64,000 nucleotides of DNA. Source: Candidatus Sumerlaeota bacterium. GTDB lineage: Bacteria; Sumerlaeota; Sumerlaeia; Sumerlaeales; Sumerlaeaceae. The stretch lies in NCBI GenBank assembly GCA_017161655.1, contig JADFCV010000004.1, positions 139,378 to 203,377 on the forward strand. Direction: 5' to 3'. How positions within the stretch are numbered: position 1 is the stretch's first letter; the number at the start of each line of letters is the position of its first letter. A program made the position numbers and the translations under genes. The notes beneath the pieces are model-generated. The model saw nothing but the letters and a program-made list of their open reading frames with translations, ran no database searches and was not told the DNA's origin. This document shows, one piece after another, positions 36,680-45,396 of this stretch.

Positions 36680-38140
36680 TCAGTAAGCACGGGCAAAGTA
36701 GACATTGTACTTAGCCGGTGCCCCACATCGCACGCATACGCCCTCGCGGGCTTCGATGACGCGATTCTCGTTGTCGAGCGGCAAACAGCGAATCGTTGCT
36801 TTTGTGTCTTCTTTTACCTTCAGTTCGCATTCGCCGTTGCCGCACCACGGCGCAAAAATAAACCCGCGTTTCTCCTCCATGACTTGCCGAAATTCGTCGT
36901 AATTGGCGACAGTCCGCGTGTTCTCTTCACGGTAGGCACGAGCACGAGCCAACATGTCTTTCTGAATCTGCTCCAAAAGCGCGGGAATGCGGTTTTCCAG
37001 TTCCGTCAAGGGGCAAAAGATCTTTTCTCGCGTATCTCGGCGAACCAGAACACACTGCTCTTTTGCTAGATCCTTCGGCCCAAGCTCCAGACGAACCGGG
37101 ACGCCTCGCAGCTCGTATTCGTTGAATTTCCATCCCGGCGTATACTGATCGCGTGCATCGATCTCGCAGCGGCAAATTTTTGCCAGATGCTCTTTCAGCT
37201 CACCAGCCTTAGCCACCACAGCCTCACGCGTCGCGGCTTGAAATATGGGAACGACGATCACCTGTGTCGGCGCAATGCGAGGAGGTAAGATCAGCCCATG
37301 ATCATCGCCGTGTGTCATGATCACACCGCCGACAAGCCGCGTGCTCACTCCCCAGGACGTCTGCCACACGTACTTTCTCACGTGATCTTCGTCCTCGAAC
37401 ATAATCTCAAACATTTTCGAGAAATGCTGTCCGAGGTTGTGCGACGTTCCGGCCTGCAAAGCTTTGCCGTCGCCCATCATCGCCTCAATGGTGTAAGTGT
37501 AGAGTGCGCCAGGGAACTTTTCGTTGTCTGTTTTCTGGCCCGGAATCACCGGCATTGCCAGTTCGGTCTCTGCGAACTCCTGATAAACGCGCAGCATTTT
37601 CAATGTCTCTTCCTGCGCTTCGTCCATGGTCCGGTGGCACGTGTGCCCCTCCTGCCAGAGAAACTCCGTCGTGCGCAAAAAGAGCCGAGTGACCTTCTCC
37701 CAGCGTACCACGTTGGCCCACTGATTGATGAGAATTGGCAGATCGCGGTAGCTCTGCACCCATTTCGCGTAGATCGAACAAATAATAGCTTCTGAGGTGG
37801 GCCGGATGGCGAGCCGCTCTTCAAGTGGCTCGTTCCCGCCATGTGTCACCCAGGCCACTTCCGGCGCAAACCCTTCAACGTGCGCGGCTTCTTTCTTCAG
37901 TAAAGATTCGGGGACGAAAAGAGGAAAATAAGCATTCTGGTGGCCCGTGGCTTTGATCCGCTTATCTAGAGCGTCGCGAATGTTTTCCCACAGCGCAAAT
38001 CCATAAGGCTTGATCACCATGCAGCCTTTGATTGTCGTATAGTCTGCCAATTCGGCCTTGCGGACGACATCCACGTACCACTCGGAGAAATCCTGAGATT
38101 TCGGCGTGATTTCCTGTACAAACTGTTTTTCGTTTCCCAC
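36680..38140 (-). CDS. proS: prolyl-tRNA synthetase, archaeal/eukaryotic type (ProS type 3)
   Basis: 486 residues. It lacks the editing insertion of the classical bacterial form and has a short build with a C-terminal zinc-like domain (CRCEIDARDQYTPGW, later WCGNGECELK and CVRCGAPAKYNV). Class II motifs are visible: VPESLLKKEAAHVEGFAPEV, a motif 2 arginine region (RLFLRTTEFLWQEGHT) and a motif 3 with GVSTRLVGGVIMTHGDD. It charges tRNA-Pro. The archaeal-like form occurs in scattered bacteria such as Thermus and Mycoplasma. The start is a GTG with AGGAG upstream. Confidence 0.95.
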   Translation of the reverse strand: MGNEKQFVQEITPKSQDFSEWYVDVVRKAELADYTTIKGCMVIKPYGFALWENIRDALDKRIKATGHQNAYFPLFVPESLLKKEAAHVEGFAPEVAWVTHGGNEPLEERLAIRPTSEAIICSIYAKWVQSYRDLPILINQWANVVRWEKVTRLFLRTTEFLWQEGHTCHRTMDEAQEETLKMLRVYQEFAETELAMPVIPGQKTDNEKFPGALYTYTIEAMMGDGKALQAGTSHNLGQHFSKMFEIMFEDEDHVRKYVWQTSWGVSTRLVGGVIMTHGDDHGLILPPRIAPTQVIVVPIFQAATREAVVAKAGELKEHLAKICRCEIDARDQYTPGWKFNEYELRGVPVRLELGPKDLAKEQCVLVRRDTREKIFCPLTELENRIPALLEQIQKDMLARARAYREENTRTVANYDEFRQVMEEKRGFIFAPWCGNGECELKVKEDTKATIRCLPLDNENRVIEAREGVCVRCGAPAKYNVYFARAY

Positions 38141-38387
38141 CGTTGGCGTCTTCTCCTGAAAAACACATGTTTCGCTTTCCGCGAAAAGTTTCCTTGGCTT
38201 TTGCTAAATCCAACGAGCCACGCGAATTCTGTGCTGGACTCAAGGAATTTTCACTCTTTAGTTTATGCCACACGGAACAAACGCGCTTCCTAGCAAACTT
38301 TCTGTTTGCTTCGCAAGCAACGGTTCCGGCAATCATGGCAAACAAACGCGGTTTCATCATCGTGGGAAAGGTATTTCCTCTGTGAAG

Positions 38388-39704
38388 ATGTCAGCAAGAA
38401 GGTTGGCAACAATCGGTGCTACTGTGGCGATCATGTCACTTCTGGCAGGATGCGTCATGCTGGGGGACCGGCTTGATCAGTTCCGGTGGCACTTTGGCAC
38501 GATCCCCTTCTTTGTATTCGATAATGCGCCAGGCTATAAGCGGCCCCCACAGCCGTCGATCATGCACAAGCCAGTAAATGTATGCATTGCCATCAGTGGC
38601 GGCGGCACTCGCTCTGCGGTTTTTGCGGCAGGAGCGATGGAGCAATTGGCCTATCTGCCGCGCCCTGAGGCTCACTCCGTTCTCGAGCGCGCTCAGGTCA
38701 TATCCGGCGTTTCTGCCGGAAGCATGGCTGCTGCCTATTATGCGCTCTATAAACCGCCCAAATTTCGCAATGCTCAGGAAAAGGAAGCTTTCTTCAGGCA
38801 ATTCAAATCCCACATGACCGTCGATTTTTGGATGCGAGGCTGGGCTCACTACTTGAGTCATCCGTGGGAAGGCGTGCTCAAGTATTACACGCGTTACCGC
38901 TTTGCTCAAACGCTCGCTAACACATTCGACGAGCATCTGTTCCTTGGCCAGACATTTGCCGATTTATCACGGCGGGAAACGGCGGGAGAAGCACCGGTTA
39001 CACTCATTAATGGGACAGTGCTCGACACCGGAGAACGGTTCGTTTTCACCAATCTGGAGGTCGCAAAAAACTTTAGCGTGAAGCCTGAGCTTTTCCAGGG
39101 GGATCCCATCCTTGGAATCCTTGCGACAGCTATGACCTCACCCAGTTACCGCGCGCTTGGTTTCGACGGCATCAATTCCGACATCTCAAGTTTCCGCATC
39201 GCCAGCGCGGTAGCAGCTTCTTGTGCTTTCCCGGTTCTTCCTGGCCCCCTCACGATTCGCAACTATGCCACTGGCGGATATGTCCACATTGCCGATGGCG
39301 GTGTGTCGGATAACAGTGGAGTAGACAGCCTCGTACAGCTTTTCATGGCGCGAGCTGAGCGTGAGAATTCCCGCCTTGTTGTCATAGCTCTTGATGCGTC
39401 AGCACCTCTGGTCCCTAAGCGCCTGAAAGACCCCAATGGCTACGTTGGGTCGGCGAAATACGCGGAAAATGCAAATTTCATCCAAGGTAGTCGGTCGCAG
39501 ACTCTGGCCTTTTTAATGTACAACGCCACGCCTCGCATCCGCGTTGTTCGCTTGCCACTTTGGGAGTCGCCTCATGCCCAGACTCTCGACCCCATGCCGC
39601 AGCTTTACATCTCGGAAATGGACTGGTATCGAGTGCTCTGCGCGGCTGAAGAAGTCGTCAAAGCCCATCGGTCCGAAATCATTGAGGCTGTGTTTGGCGA
39701 GTGA
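38388..39704 (+). CDS. patatin-like phospholipase lipoprotein
   Basis: 438 residues from the ATG at 38388. The open frame extends back to 38265 but lacks signal-sequence logic. The N-terminus has a lipoprotein signal with lipobox LLAGC (cleaved before Cys21). The patatin domain shows the oxyanion ISGGGTRSAVFAAGA, the nucleophile Ser109 in GVSAGS, and the catalytic Asp303 in IADGGVSDNSG. It should hydrolyse acyl esters of lipids at the membrane surface. Its start codon region also has a GTG alternative at 38382. The stop overlaps the next gene's GTG by four bases, so translation is coupled to the GT2 gene. Confidence 0.88.
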   Translation: MSARRLATIGATVAIMSLLAGCVMLGDRLDQFRWHFGTIPFFVFDNAPGYKRPPQPSIMHKPVNVCIAISGGGTRSAVFAAGAMEQLAYLPRPEAHSVLERAQVISGVSAGSMAAAYYALYKPPKFRNAQEKEAFFRQFKSHMTVDFWMRGWAHYLSHPWEGVLKYYTRYRFAQTLANTFDEHLFLGQTFADLSRRETAGEAPVTLINGTVLDTGERFVFTNLEVAKNFSVKPELFQGDPILGILATAMTSPSYRALGFDGINSDISSFRIASAVAASCAFPVLPGPLTIRNYATGGYVHIADGGVSDNSGVDSLVQLFMARAERENSRLVVIALDASAPLVPKRLKDPNGYVGSAKYAENANFIQGSRSQTLAFLMYNATPRIRVVRLPLWESPHAQTLDPMPQLYISEMDWYRVLCAAEEVVKAHRSEIIEAVFGE

Positions 39705-40486
39705 AGTCCATCGAGCGGCCGGTACAACAGCCCCTGAACAGGGAGCCCAATCCGCAGGTCATTTTAGCTCTGCCTGCATTCAATGAAGGCGAGAATCTTC
39801 GCCCCCTCGTGGAGTCGGCTGCCGCCACGTTTGAGTCCCACGGCCTGAGTTACCGCATTGTGGTAGTAGATGACGGCTCGACTGACCATACCGCTCAGGT
39901 GCTGCAGGAGTTGCAGGAAACATATCCTCTTGAGCGCATCGCGCATGAACGCAACCGGGGCCTGGGGGCTGCCATACGCACACTCATCGGCGCCACACTT
40001 GAGCGAACGCTTACCCCCAACGATGCCATCGTGTTTATGGACGCTGACAACACCCATGACCCAGCTTACATTCCGCAGATGGTGGAGAAGCTGTGGCAAG
40101 GGCCGTACGACGTTGTCATCGCCTCGCGATTCCGCGATGGGAGCAAGGAGGTGGGAGTGCCCTGGCAGCGACGCCTACTTAGCCGGGGCGCTCGCTGGCT
40201 GTTCCGCCTTTTTCTTCGATTGCCTGATGTGACCGACTACACCTGCGGTTATCGTGCCTATCGCGCAGAGTTACTGCGTGCAGCCCGGGAGAAATATGGC
40301 GAGCGCATCATTACTCGAGAAGGCTTTGCCTGTACCGACGAACTTCTCGTCCACCTCAGCACACTTACTAAGCGCATGACCGAAGTGCCCTTTGTTTTGC
40401 GTTATGACCGCAAACGTGGAAGAAGTAAACTCCCACTTCTTCGCACCGTGTACGAGACTCTGAGAATGCTTCTCTTCCGCGACTAG
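39701..40486 (+). CDS. family 2 glycosyltransferase (dolichyl-P-mannose synthase-like)
   Basis: 261 residues from a GTG overlapping the patatin stop. The GT-A fold is shown by LALPAFNEGENLRPLV, VVVDDGSTDHT and FMDADNTHDP with the DXD metal site. A soluble form without membrane helices, it resembles DPM1-type enzymes that load a sugar onto polyprenyl phosphate. That would supply the GT-C enzymes encoded immediately downstream on the other strand. The stop codons of this gene and its neighbour share the palindrome CTAG. Confidence 0.88.
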   Translation: MKSIERPVQQPLNREPNPQVILALPAFNEGENLRPLVESAAATFESHGLSYRIVVVDDGSTDHTAQVLQELQETYPLERIAHERNRGLGAAIRTLIGATLERTLTPNDAIVFMDADNTHDPAYIPQMVEKLWQGPYDVVIASRFRDGSKEVGVPWQRRLLSRGARWLFRLFLRLPDVTDYTCGYRAYRAELLRAAREKYGERIITREGFACTDELLVHLSTLTKRMTEVPFVLRYDRKRGRSKLPLLRTVYETLRMLLFRD

Positions 40487-42132
40487 TTCCCCGAACGTTC
40501 GGAAACGGTCCCCGTTGTGATCTCGCCACGCAAAATCCTCAGCGCGAGTTGTTGCTGAGGGTCCAGTTCAAGCGCGCGTTGAGCAGCTTCTTGAGCTTGT
40601 CTGGTCAGCCCTTTGGCGGCGAGCGAAGCTGCACGCACGGCCCAGCACATCGCATGTTTCGGTGTGGTGGAGAGCACTGCAGAGGTTTCCACCAAAGCCG
40701 AGTCGAGATCGCCAAGTTGCCAGCTGACCACGGCGAGGTTCGCGCGAGCTGCCGTTTCTTCCGGAGAGAGTTCCGTCGCCTTTCGAAAATGTTCGGCCGC
40801 CTCCAAAAGTTGGCCGCGTTGAGCCAGCATGGCCCCCAACATGACACGGAAGTTTGCCGACTGGGGATTGTGGCGTAAAGTGTGACGGAGAAGATTGATC
40901 GGCTGGGAGTACAGGGCTGCGTGCATCAGACTCATTGACCCAAAGATAGTCAAAATGACCGCTGCTCCACCGGCAAGCAAAAGCCGCTTCAGGCGCTGAA
41001 GTGCCATTTGTTCCCAGAGGTAAGAAAGACCCACACTCAGCAAGGCACATGGTCCCAGGGAGGCAAGGTAGAGATAACGATCCGCGACAAAGGAATGAAT
41101 CATAAAGCTGTGGGGCACGCCCCCCAATGTTGGAAGGAGCAGTAAGAGGAACCATAACAACCACACGACCACTGTACGGCCAGCGTTTGAGCGGAGCCCC
41201 CAAAGAACCGCCACAAGGACGGCGCAAATCATCGCGAAAGTGGGAAGAAAGCGTGAGATTCCCCCGGCTCCAAGCTCCCACCGCGGGTAAAGAGCGAGTA
41301 ACGGCGCCGGCCAGATCAATTTCGCTACGTACCACCAGAAGGCGCGCCCCACGAGTTCGAGCCGCTCGCCAATTGATAGGAAAACTTGAGCGTGGGCTGT
41401 ACGAGCAACGACCTGCAGATCAAGCCACAGGAGTAACGCCCCTAACCCGGCATACAACAAGAACACCGGAAAGTCCTTTTTGAGACGAGTTGCGTCATAG
41501 CCCCACAAAAGAATCGCCAGCACAAGAGGCCAGCTAATCGCGACGGTCTTGCTCCACACAGCGAGGGCGTAAAGAATGCCGGCCGCCGCCATGGTAAGGG
41601 CGCGCCGGGGATGCGACTCAGTAGCCGACTTTCGCAGGTAAAGGAGCGTCGCCGAAAGAAACAAGAACCCAGAAAGCACATCTTTTAGTTCGATGATCCA
41701 TGCCACGCTTTCGACGTGCGTGGGATGTACTGCAAAAAGCGCGGCCCCAAACCACGCACACCGCACACCAAGCCGGCGGAGAAGCGCAAGAGCTAAGAGA
41801 GTGTTTGCCGCATGAAGAAGGACGTTGGCGAGCCGAAACGTAAAGGGATCAAATCCGCTGAGCTTGTGAAGGCTCCAGAACACAGTGTAGGTGACAGGCC
41901 AGTAGTGTTCTTCAAGAGCCAGTCGCGGCGGATACCGCCAGAACTCGTGGAGTGGTCGCTCGAGCAACTGTCCCTGAGCCAAGCTGTAGTCGTCCCAAAA
42001 AAAGCCCCCACCAAGCGACGGAAAATACACACCTACGGCTAGCACGATGAGAGACAATGCCGGCAGGATTTCTTGCACCACACTGCGCGGAACTTTCCGC
42101 TCACTCGTTGATAGGGGAGTGGTTTCGCTCAT
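40483..42132 (-). CDS. GT-C membrane glycosyltransferase with C-terminal TPRs (copy A)
   Basis: 549 residues. Ten or so membrane helices form a PMT/TMTC-like domain. The first luminal loop carries FFWDDYSLAQG, with two acidic residues that in this fold bind the lipid-linked donor, and HVESVAWIIELKDVL follows. The last 130 residues are tetratricopeptide repeats (ANLAVVSWQLGDLDSALVE). It overlaps the next copy (ATGA) and shares its architecture, so the two are a duplicated pair. It probably glycosylates secreted proteins or lipids outside the inner membrane. Confidence 0.82.
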   Translation of the reverse strand: MSETTPLSTSERKVPRSVVQEILPALSLIVLAVGVYFPSLGGGFFWDDYSLAQGQLLERPLHEFWRYPPRLALEEHYWPVTYTVFWSLHKLSGFDPFTFRLANVLLHAANTLLALALLRRLGVRCAWFGAALFAVHPTHVESVAWIIELKDVLSGFLFLSATLLYLRKSATESHPRRALTMAAAGILYALAVWSKTVAISWPLVLAILLWGYDATRLKKDFPVFLLYAGLGALLLWLDLQVVARTAHAQVFLSIGERLELVGRAFWWYVAKLIWPAPLLALYPRWELGAGGISRFLPTFAMICAVLVAVLWGLRSNAGRTVVVWLLWFLLLLLPTLGGVPHSFMIHSFVADRYLYLASLGPCALLSVGLSYLWEQMALQRLKRLLLAGGAAVILTIFGSMSLMHAALYSQPINLLRHTLRHNPQSANFRVMLGAMLAQRGQLLEAAEHFRKATELSPEETAARANLAVVSWQLGDLDSALVETSAVLSTTPKHAMCWAVRAASLAAKGLTRQAQEAAQRALELDPQQQLALRILRGEITTGTVSERSGN

Positions 42133-43817
42133 TTCGCCACCCCGTCGTAAAGCTCGCGAATGCGTTGAAGGGCTTGGGAGGTCTCACCTTCGCGGAGTTC
42201 AATTGCCGCGATAGCAAGTGTCGCTTGGCCGCGCAAGCGCGGTATAGCGGTCGCTTTCTCGAAACAGGCTTTTGCCACTTTCGGTTCTCCGCGCAAAGCT
42301 GCTAACAGCCCACGGTTGAAGTCCATTCCCGCGTCTGAGGATCCCGAGGCGGTTGCCCTTGCAAGCTGCTGTTCGAGCATCACCACGTCGTTGGGTGTGA
42401 AGTTATCGAGCGTTCCCCAAAAGACCCATGCAAATTCGTCGGCAGCGCGGTGCCATTCTCCCCTTCGCGCAAGCGAGTCGGCCAAATAATATCGCGCAGT
42501 CCACGCCCGTGGATTTTTCTCCACGGTGTCCTGTGCCAACGTCTCCACGCTGCTGTAGAGACGCGATCGCTGAAACGTCAAAATTGTTAGAGTGCCGACG
42601 ATGACAAACCAGATAATCCGCTGCGCACGAGCAGATATTCGCAATCTTTCAAGTAACTCTGAGAGAAGAGCAACGACACCGGGCAGAAATATCGCGCTCG
42701 CATGATAAGCAAAGCGATCCGCGACGAAAGACTGACGCAAATAGCTAAAGGGGATGAATCCCAGCGTAGGGGCCAGGAGGGTGATTGTCGCAATCAACCA
42801 TGTAAGACCCAGTCTTCCAGCGGGGGATGTCTTTGCTCGGTGGTAGAGACTTACAACGCCCGCCACTGCCACGAGCCACACGGCTGCTGCCACCATAACC
42901 GTGCCCGCGGAAAGCGACCATTTGGCGTAGGTGGAAGTCAACCCTGCCGGCCAGAGCAGGCAACGTAAGTAATGCAGGAGGGATGTCCCAGAGATTGCGA
43001 GCCTCTCCCAGAGTTCGAAACGGGGAACCGCGCTTTTCGTCTTTGCCGCGTACCACACATCCAAGCTGCCAAGTAGAAAAGCAATCGCGACCAATCCGCC
43101 AACAAAAGCCATCCTGGTTTTCGTGAGTCCTTTCGGCAAACACCAAAGAAGAAGCGCCACGCAAATAGGCCAGGGGAGCACAGCACTTTTCGAAAGCATT
43201 GCAGCAGCAAAAAGCAACCAACCCACCGCTAAGCCAAGCCGGCTCGCCTCTTTCTTTTCGCACCGCAAAAACACGGCGAATGAGGCTGCCGCAAAAAAGA
43301 ATGATAGCACATTCTTGAGCTCAATGATCCATGCGACAGATTCTACTTGGATCGGATGAACTGCGAAAATCATGGCACCCAAGAGTGCGTAACGGGATAT
43401 TAGGCGCCGACTTATCGCAAACACGAGCGAGGCGTTTGCCGCGTGCAAAAGTGCGTTTGCCACATGAAATGCTGGCGGATGGGCCCCTGCGATCCGACGG
43501 ATAAGGAATGCTACAGTGTAGGTGAATGGCCAATAGTGCTCTTCGAACGTGTTAGCACGGGGATTCAGCCATAGCTCAATGACCCCTCTGAAGCTTTGCA
43601 GAAGAGGGGTCGCAAGAAAGGCCTCATCGTCCCAGATCGCCTGAGCACGAAATACGGGCACGTAGGCTCCGAGAACCAACAACCACAAAAGGGAATGCCC
43701 CCGCAGAGAATCGTTGATAAAATGGGGAGGCACAATAGGTGTGGATGACGAAACTGGCGAGACGGACGCGTTCGCCGACCTGCCAGTCCCTTCTCTTTCT
43801 ATGCTCCTCTGCGGCAC
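42129..43817 (-). CDS. GT-C membrane glycosyltransferase with C-terminal TPRs (copy B)
   Basis: 562 residues, parallel to copy A over its whole length. The acidic first loop reads AIWDDEAFLATP, the central segment QVESVAWIIELKNVL is nearly the same, and the C-terminal part is TPR-like (YYLADSLARRGEWHRAADEFAW). The first 40 residues are a charged extension. The pair arose by tandem duplication and has diverged. The gene overlaps copy A by four bases and lies upstream of it. Function is as for copy A, with unknown sugar and acceptor. Confidence 0.82.
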   Translation of the reverse strand: MPQRSIEREGTGRSANASVSPVSSSTPIVPPHFINDSLRGHSLLWLLVLGAYVPVFRAQAIWDDEAFLATPLLQSFRGVIELWLNPRANTFEEHYWPFTYTVAFLIRRIAGAHPPAFHVANALLHAANASLVFAISRRLISRYALLGAMIFAVHPIQVESVAWIIELKNVLSFFFAAASFAVFLRCEKKEASRLGLAVGWLLFAAAMLSKSAVLPWPICVALLLWCLPKGLTKTRMAFVGGLVAIAFLLGSLDVWYAAKTKSAVPRFELWERLAISGTSLLHYLRCLLWPAGLTSTYAKWSLSAGTVMVAAAVWLVAVAGVVSLYHRAKTSPAGRLGLTWLIATITLLAPTLGFIPFSYLRQSFVADRFAYHASAIFLPGVVALLSELLERLRISARAQRIIWFVIVGTLTILTFQRSRLYSSVETLAQDTVEKNPRAWTARYYLADSLARRGEWHRAADEFAWVFWGTLDNFTPNDVVMLEQQLARATASGSSDAGMDFNRGLLAALRGEPKVAKACFEKATAIPRLRGQATLAIAAIELREGETSQALQRIRELYDGVAK

Positions 43818-44162
43818 TGTTCTGCACCATCGTATCAGTGTGCTAAACCTGTCAAGAAACAGGCGAGCCTTGCTTGCCCCAAAAGCAGGTCATTCACTGC
43901 AGTTTTGGCCCCGCACACACTCACCTTCACAATCTTGTCTTTGGTGGGGCGATTTTCAGTGAGCCTCAATCCCTTGCACGCCGAGTTATCGATGATAGCA
44001 TCTCTTAACGGCCGACTGCCCTTTTACCTCGTCACTCCCATGAAGGTGCCCCCCTTGGATTTTCTTGTCGCATGAAAGCCAACTGGTAACGCGGTTGCTG
44101 AGGAACTTTCGGCTGCTGGAGAACACGTGAAAAGCAAATGAAAGCGGACAATATACGCTCTA
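43818..44162. other. intergenic region between pilin and GT-C genes
   Basis: 345 bases between the stop of the second prepilin gene and the start of GT-C copy B, both on the minus strand. It should hold the promoter for the GT-C pair. I see no gene, clear terminator or repeat in it. Confidence 0.4.
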
Positions 44163-44567
44163 TTAGTGCGGCATTATGTGCGGCTCATAAGGAGCCACGG
44201 AGCTACCAATCGAACAGGTAGGATGAACGCCAATGGGATTGGCGGTGTAGGAGCCGTCGGCAGGGCAGCGCGGAACAACTTTGAGAAAACCTTGATTCGG
44301 TCCGGTGGTCCCGGGCGGGTTCACCAAATCATCGGGATAGACCAGATTTCCCCCGTTCGAAAGCCGAAACTCCATCGCATATTGCTCCTTTGCATGAGCA
44401 ATCTTTGCGAGGTTTTCCTGACAGGCTACACCCCGTGCATTCTCACGCTGCCGTATCCAGGTGGGAGCCGCAATCGCCACGATGATGGCAATGATTGCCA
44501 GCACAATCACCACCTCGATGAGAGTCATGCCTTGAACCACCCGAGATTTTAGCCTGTTGTCCACCAC
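44163..44567 (-). CDS. prepilin-type protein (second copy)
   Basis: 134 residues from a GTG preceded by GAGGGAGA. It has a short leader ending in a glycine followed by MTLIEVVIVLAIIAIIVAIA, i.e. the class III signal with the invariant Glu at position +5. The mature part has the alpha-helical spine and a C-terminal disulfide-rich segment (PRCPADG, HPTCSIGSS). It is about half identical to its upstream neighbour and probably derived from it. Such proteins form type IV pili or the pseudopili of type II secretion. It is likely co-transcribed with the first copy. Confidence 0.88.
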   Translation of the reverse strand: MVDNRLKSRVVQGMTLIEVVIVLAIIAIIVAIAAPTWIRQRENARGVACQENLAKIAHAKEQYAMEFRLSNGGNLVYPDDLVNPPGTTGPNQGFLKVVPRCPADGSYTANPIGVHPTCSIGSSVAPYEPHIMPH

Positions 44568-44689
44568 CGTTGTCTCCCTCGATTCGAAAGAGAAGGCGGC
44601 AGAGGGACATTTGCCCCTCCACCGCCATGTTTTCCACCCCCACGAGCAACTACGAGGACCTTCGAAAGTTGCCCACTGTCACGTTCACA

Positions 44690-45079
44690 TTACGGCAGAA
44701 CGTGTGGTGTAAACGGTGCATTGCTCGAGCCGATCGAGCAGGTCGGATTGGTTCCGATCGGGTTCACGGTGTAGGTGCCACTCGAGGGGCATTTGGGTTC
44801 GGCTTTCAGATAGCCTTCTTTGTTTCCAGGTGTTGCGCCAGGAGGATCGATCAACTGTGCCATTGTTACTGTGCCGCCGTTCGACAGACGGAACTCGAGA
44901 GCATATTGCTCTTTTGCACCGTCGATCTTCGACAGGTTTTCCTGGCAAGCCTGACCACGCGAATTTTCACGGGCGCGGAGGAAGGCCGGGACCGCAATCG
45001 CGATAATGATACCGATGATCGCGACCACGATCATGATTTCCACGAGGGTGAATCCCTTACGGGCCGAGTACTTCATCAT
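44690..45079 (-). CDS. prepilin-type protein (first copy)
   Basis: 129 residues from the ATG at 45079, chosen because AAAGGAGT lies five bases before it. The class III leader ends in KG, and the N-methylation motif FTLVEIMIVVAIIGIIIAIA follows with Glu5. The head domain has ACQENLSKIDGAKEQYALE and, near the end, PKCPSSGTYTVNPIG and PTCSIGSS, all shared with copy two. It is the better conserved of the pair and probably a major pilin or pseudopilin. A sigma-54 promoter match lies upstream, the usual control for pilin genes via PilR-type activators. Confidence 0.92.
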   Translation of the reverse strand: MMKYSARKGFTLVEIMIVVAIIGIIIAIAVPAFLRARENSRGQACQENLSKIDGAKEQYALEFRLSNGGTVTMAQLIDPPGATPGNKEGYLKAEPKCPSSGTYTVNPIGTNPTCSIGSSNAPFTPHVLP

Positions 45080-45126
45080 TGTGACTCCTTTCATAAATGT
45101 TTTTTGAAATACTCTGCCTGACCTTT

Positions 45127-45142
45127 AGCCAGTGCTGTGCCA
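45127..45142 (-). promoter_or_regulatory. sigma-54 promoter of the prepilin genes
   Basis: On the minus strand this reads TGGCAC-AGCAC-TGGCT. It matches the -24/-12 consensus TGGCAC-N5-TTGCW with one mismatch and with the invariant GG and GC pairs exactly 12 bases apart. The predicted transcription start falls near 45116, which leaves a leader of about 37 bases containing the AAAGGAGT site. Pilin genes are classic sigma-54 targets, which supports the call. Confidence 0.65.
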
Positions 45143-45250
45143 TTCGAATATCATTGGTTGCTATCTATCTAAGTGACATATTAGCAAGGATTAAGACGTT
45201 CTTGTATCGCCTTTTTTGCTGCTAGGAAGCCTGAACAACTTGTGTGAAAT

Positions 45251-45266
45251 GTGTAACCGGTTACAC
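45251..45266. promoter_or_regulatory. perfect 16-bp palindrome, candidate operator
   Basis: GTGTAACC-GGTTACAC is a perfect inverted repeat between the divergent prepilin and kdsD promoters. The central CG and TAACCGGTTA form are like operators of LacI/GntR-type regulators. Two looser TGTGAA/TTTACAC half-sites surround it. Its regulator is not in the window. Confidence 0.5.
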
Positions 45267-45396
45267 GCGGAATGTGAAGGACTTTACACTCGTTGAGGAC
45301 TTCGGCTCAGGCACGTCCACGCATTTTAGAAAACCCCGTATGCCAGATTTGGGTAATACTTGACGGTGTTGTTTCGCGGTTACGAGCTTTGGAACT

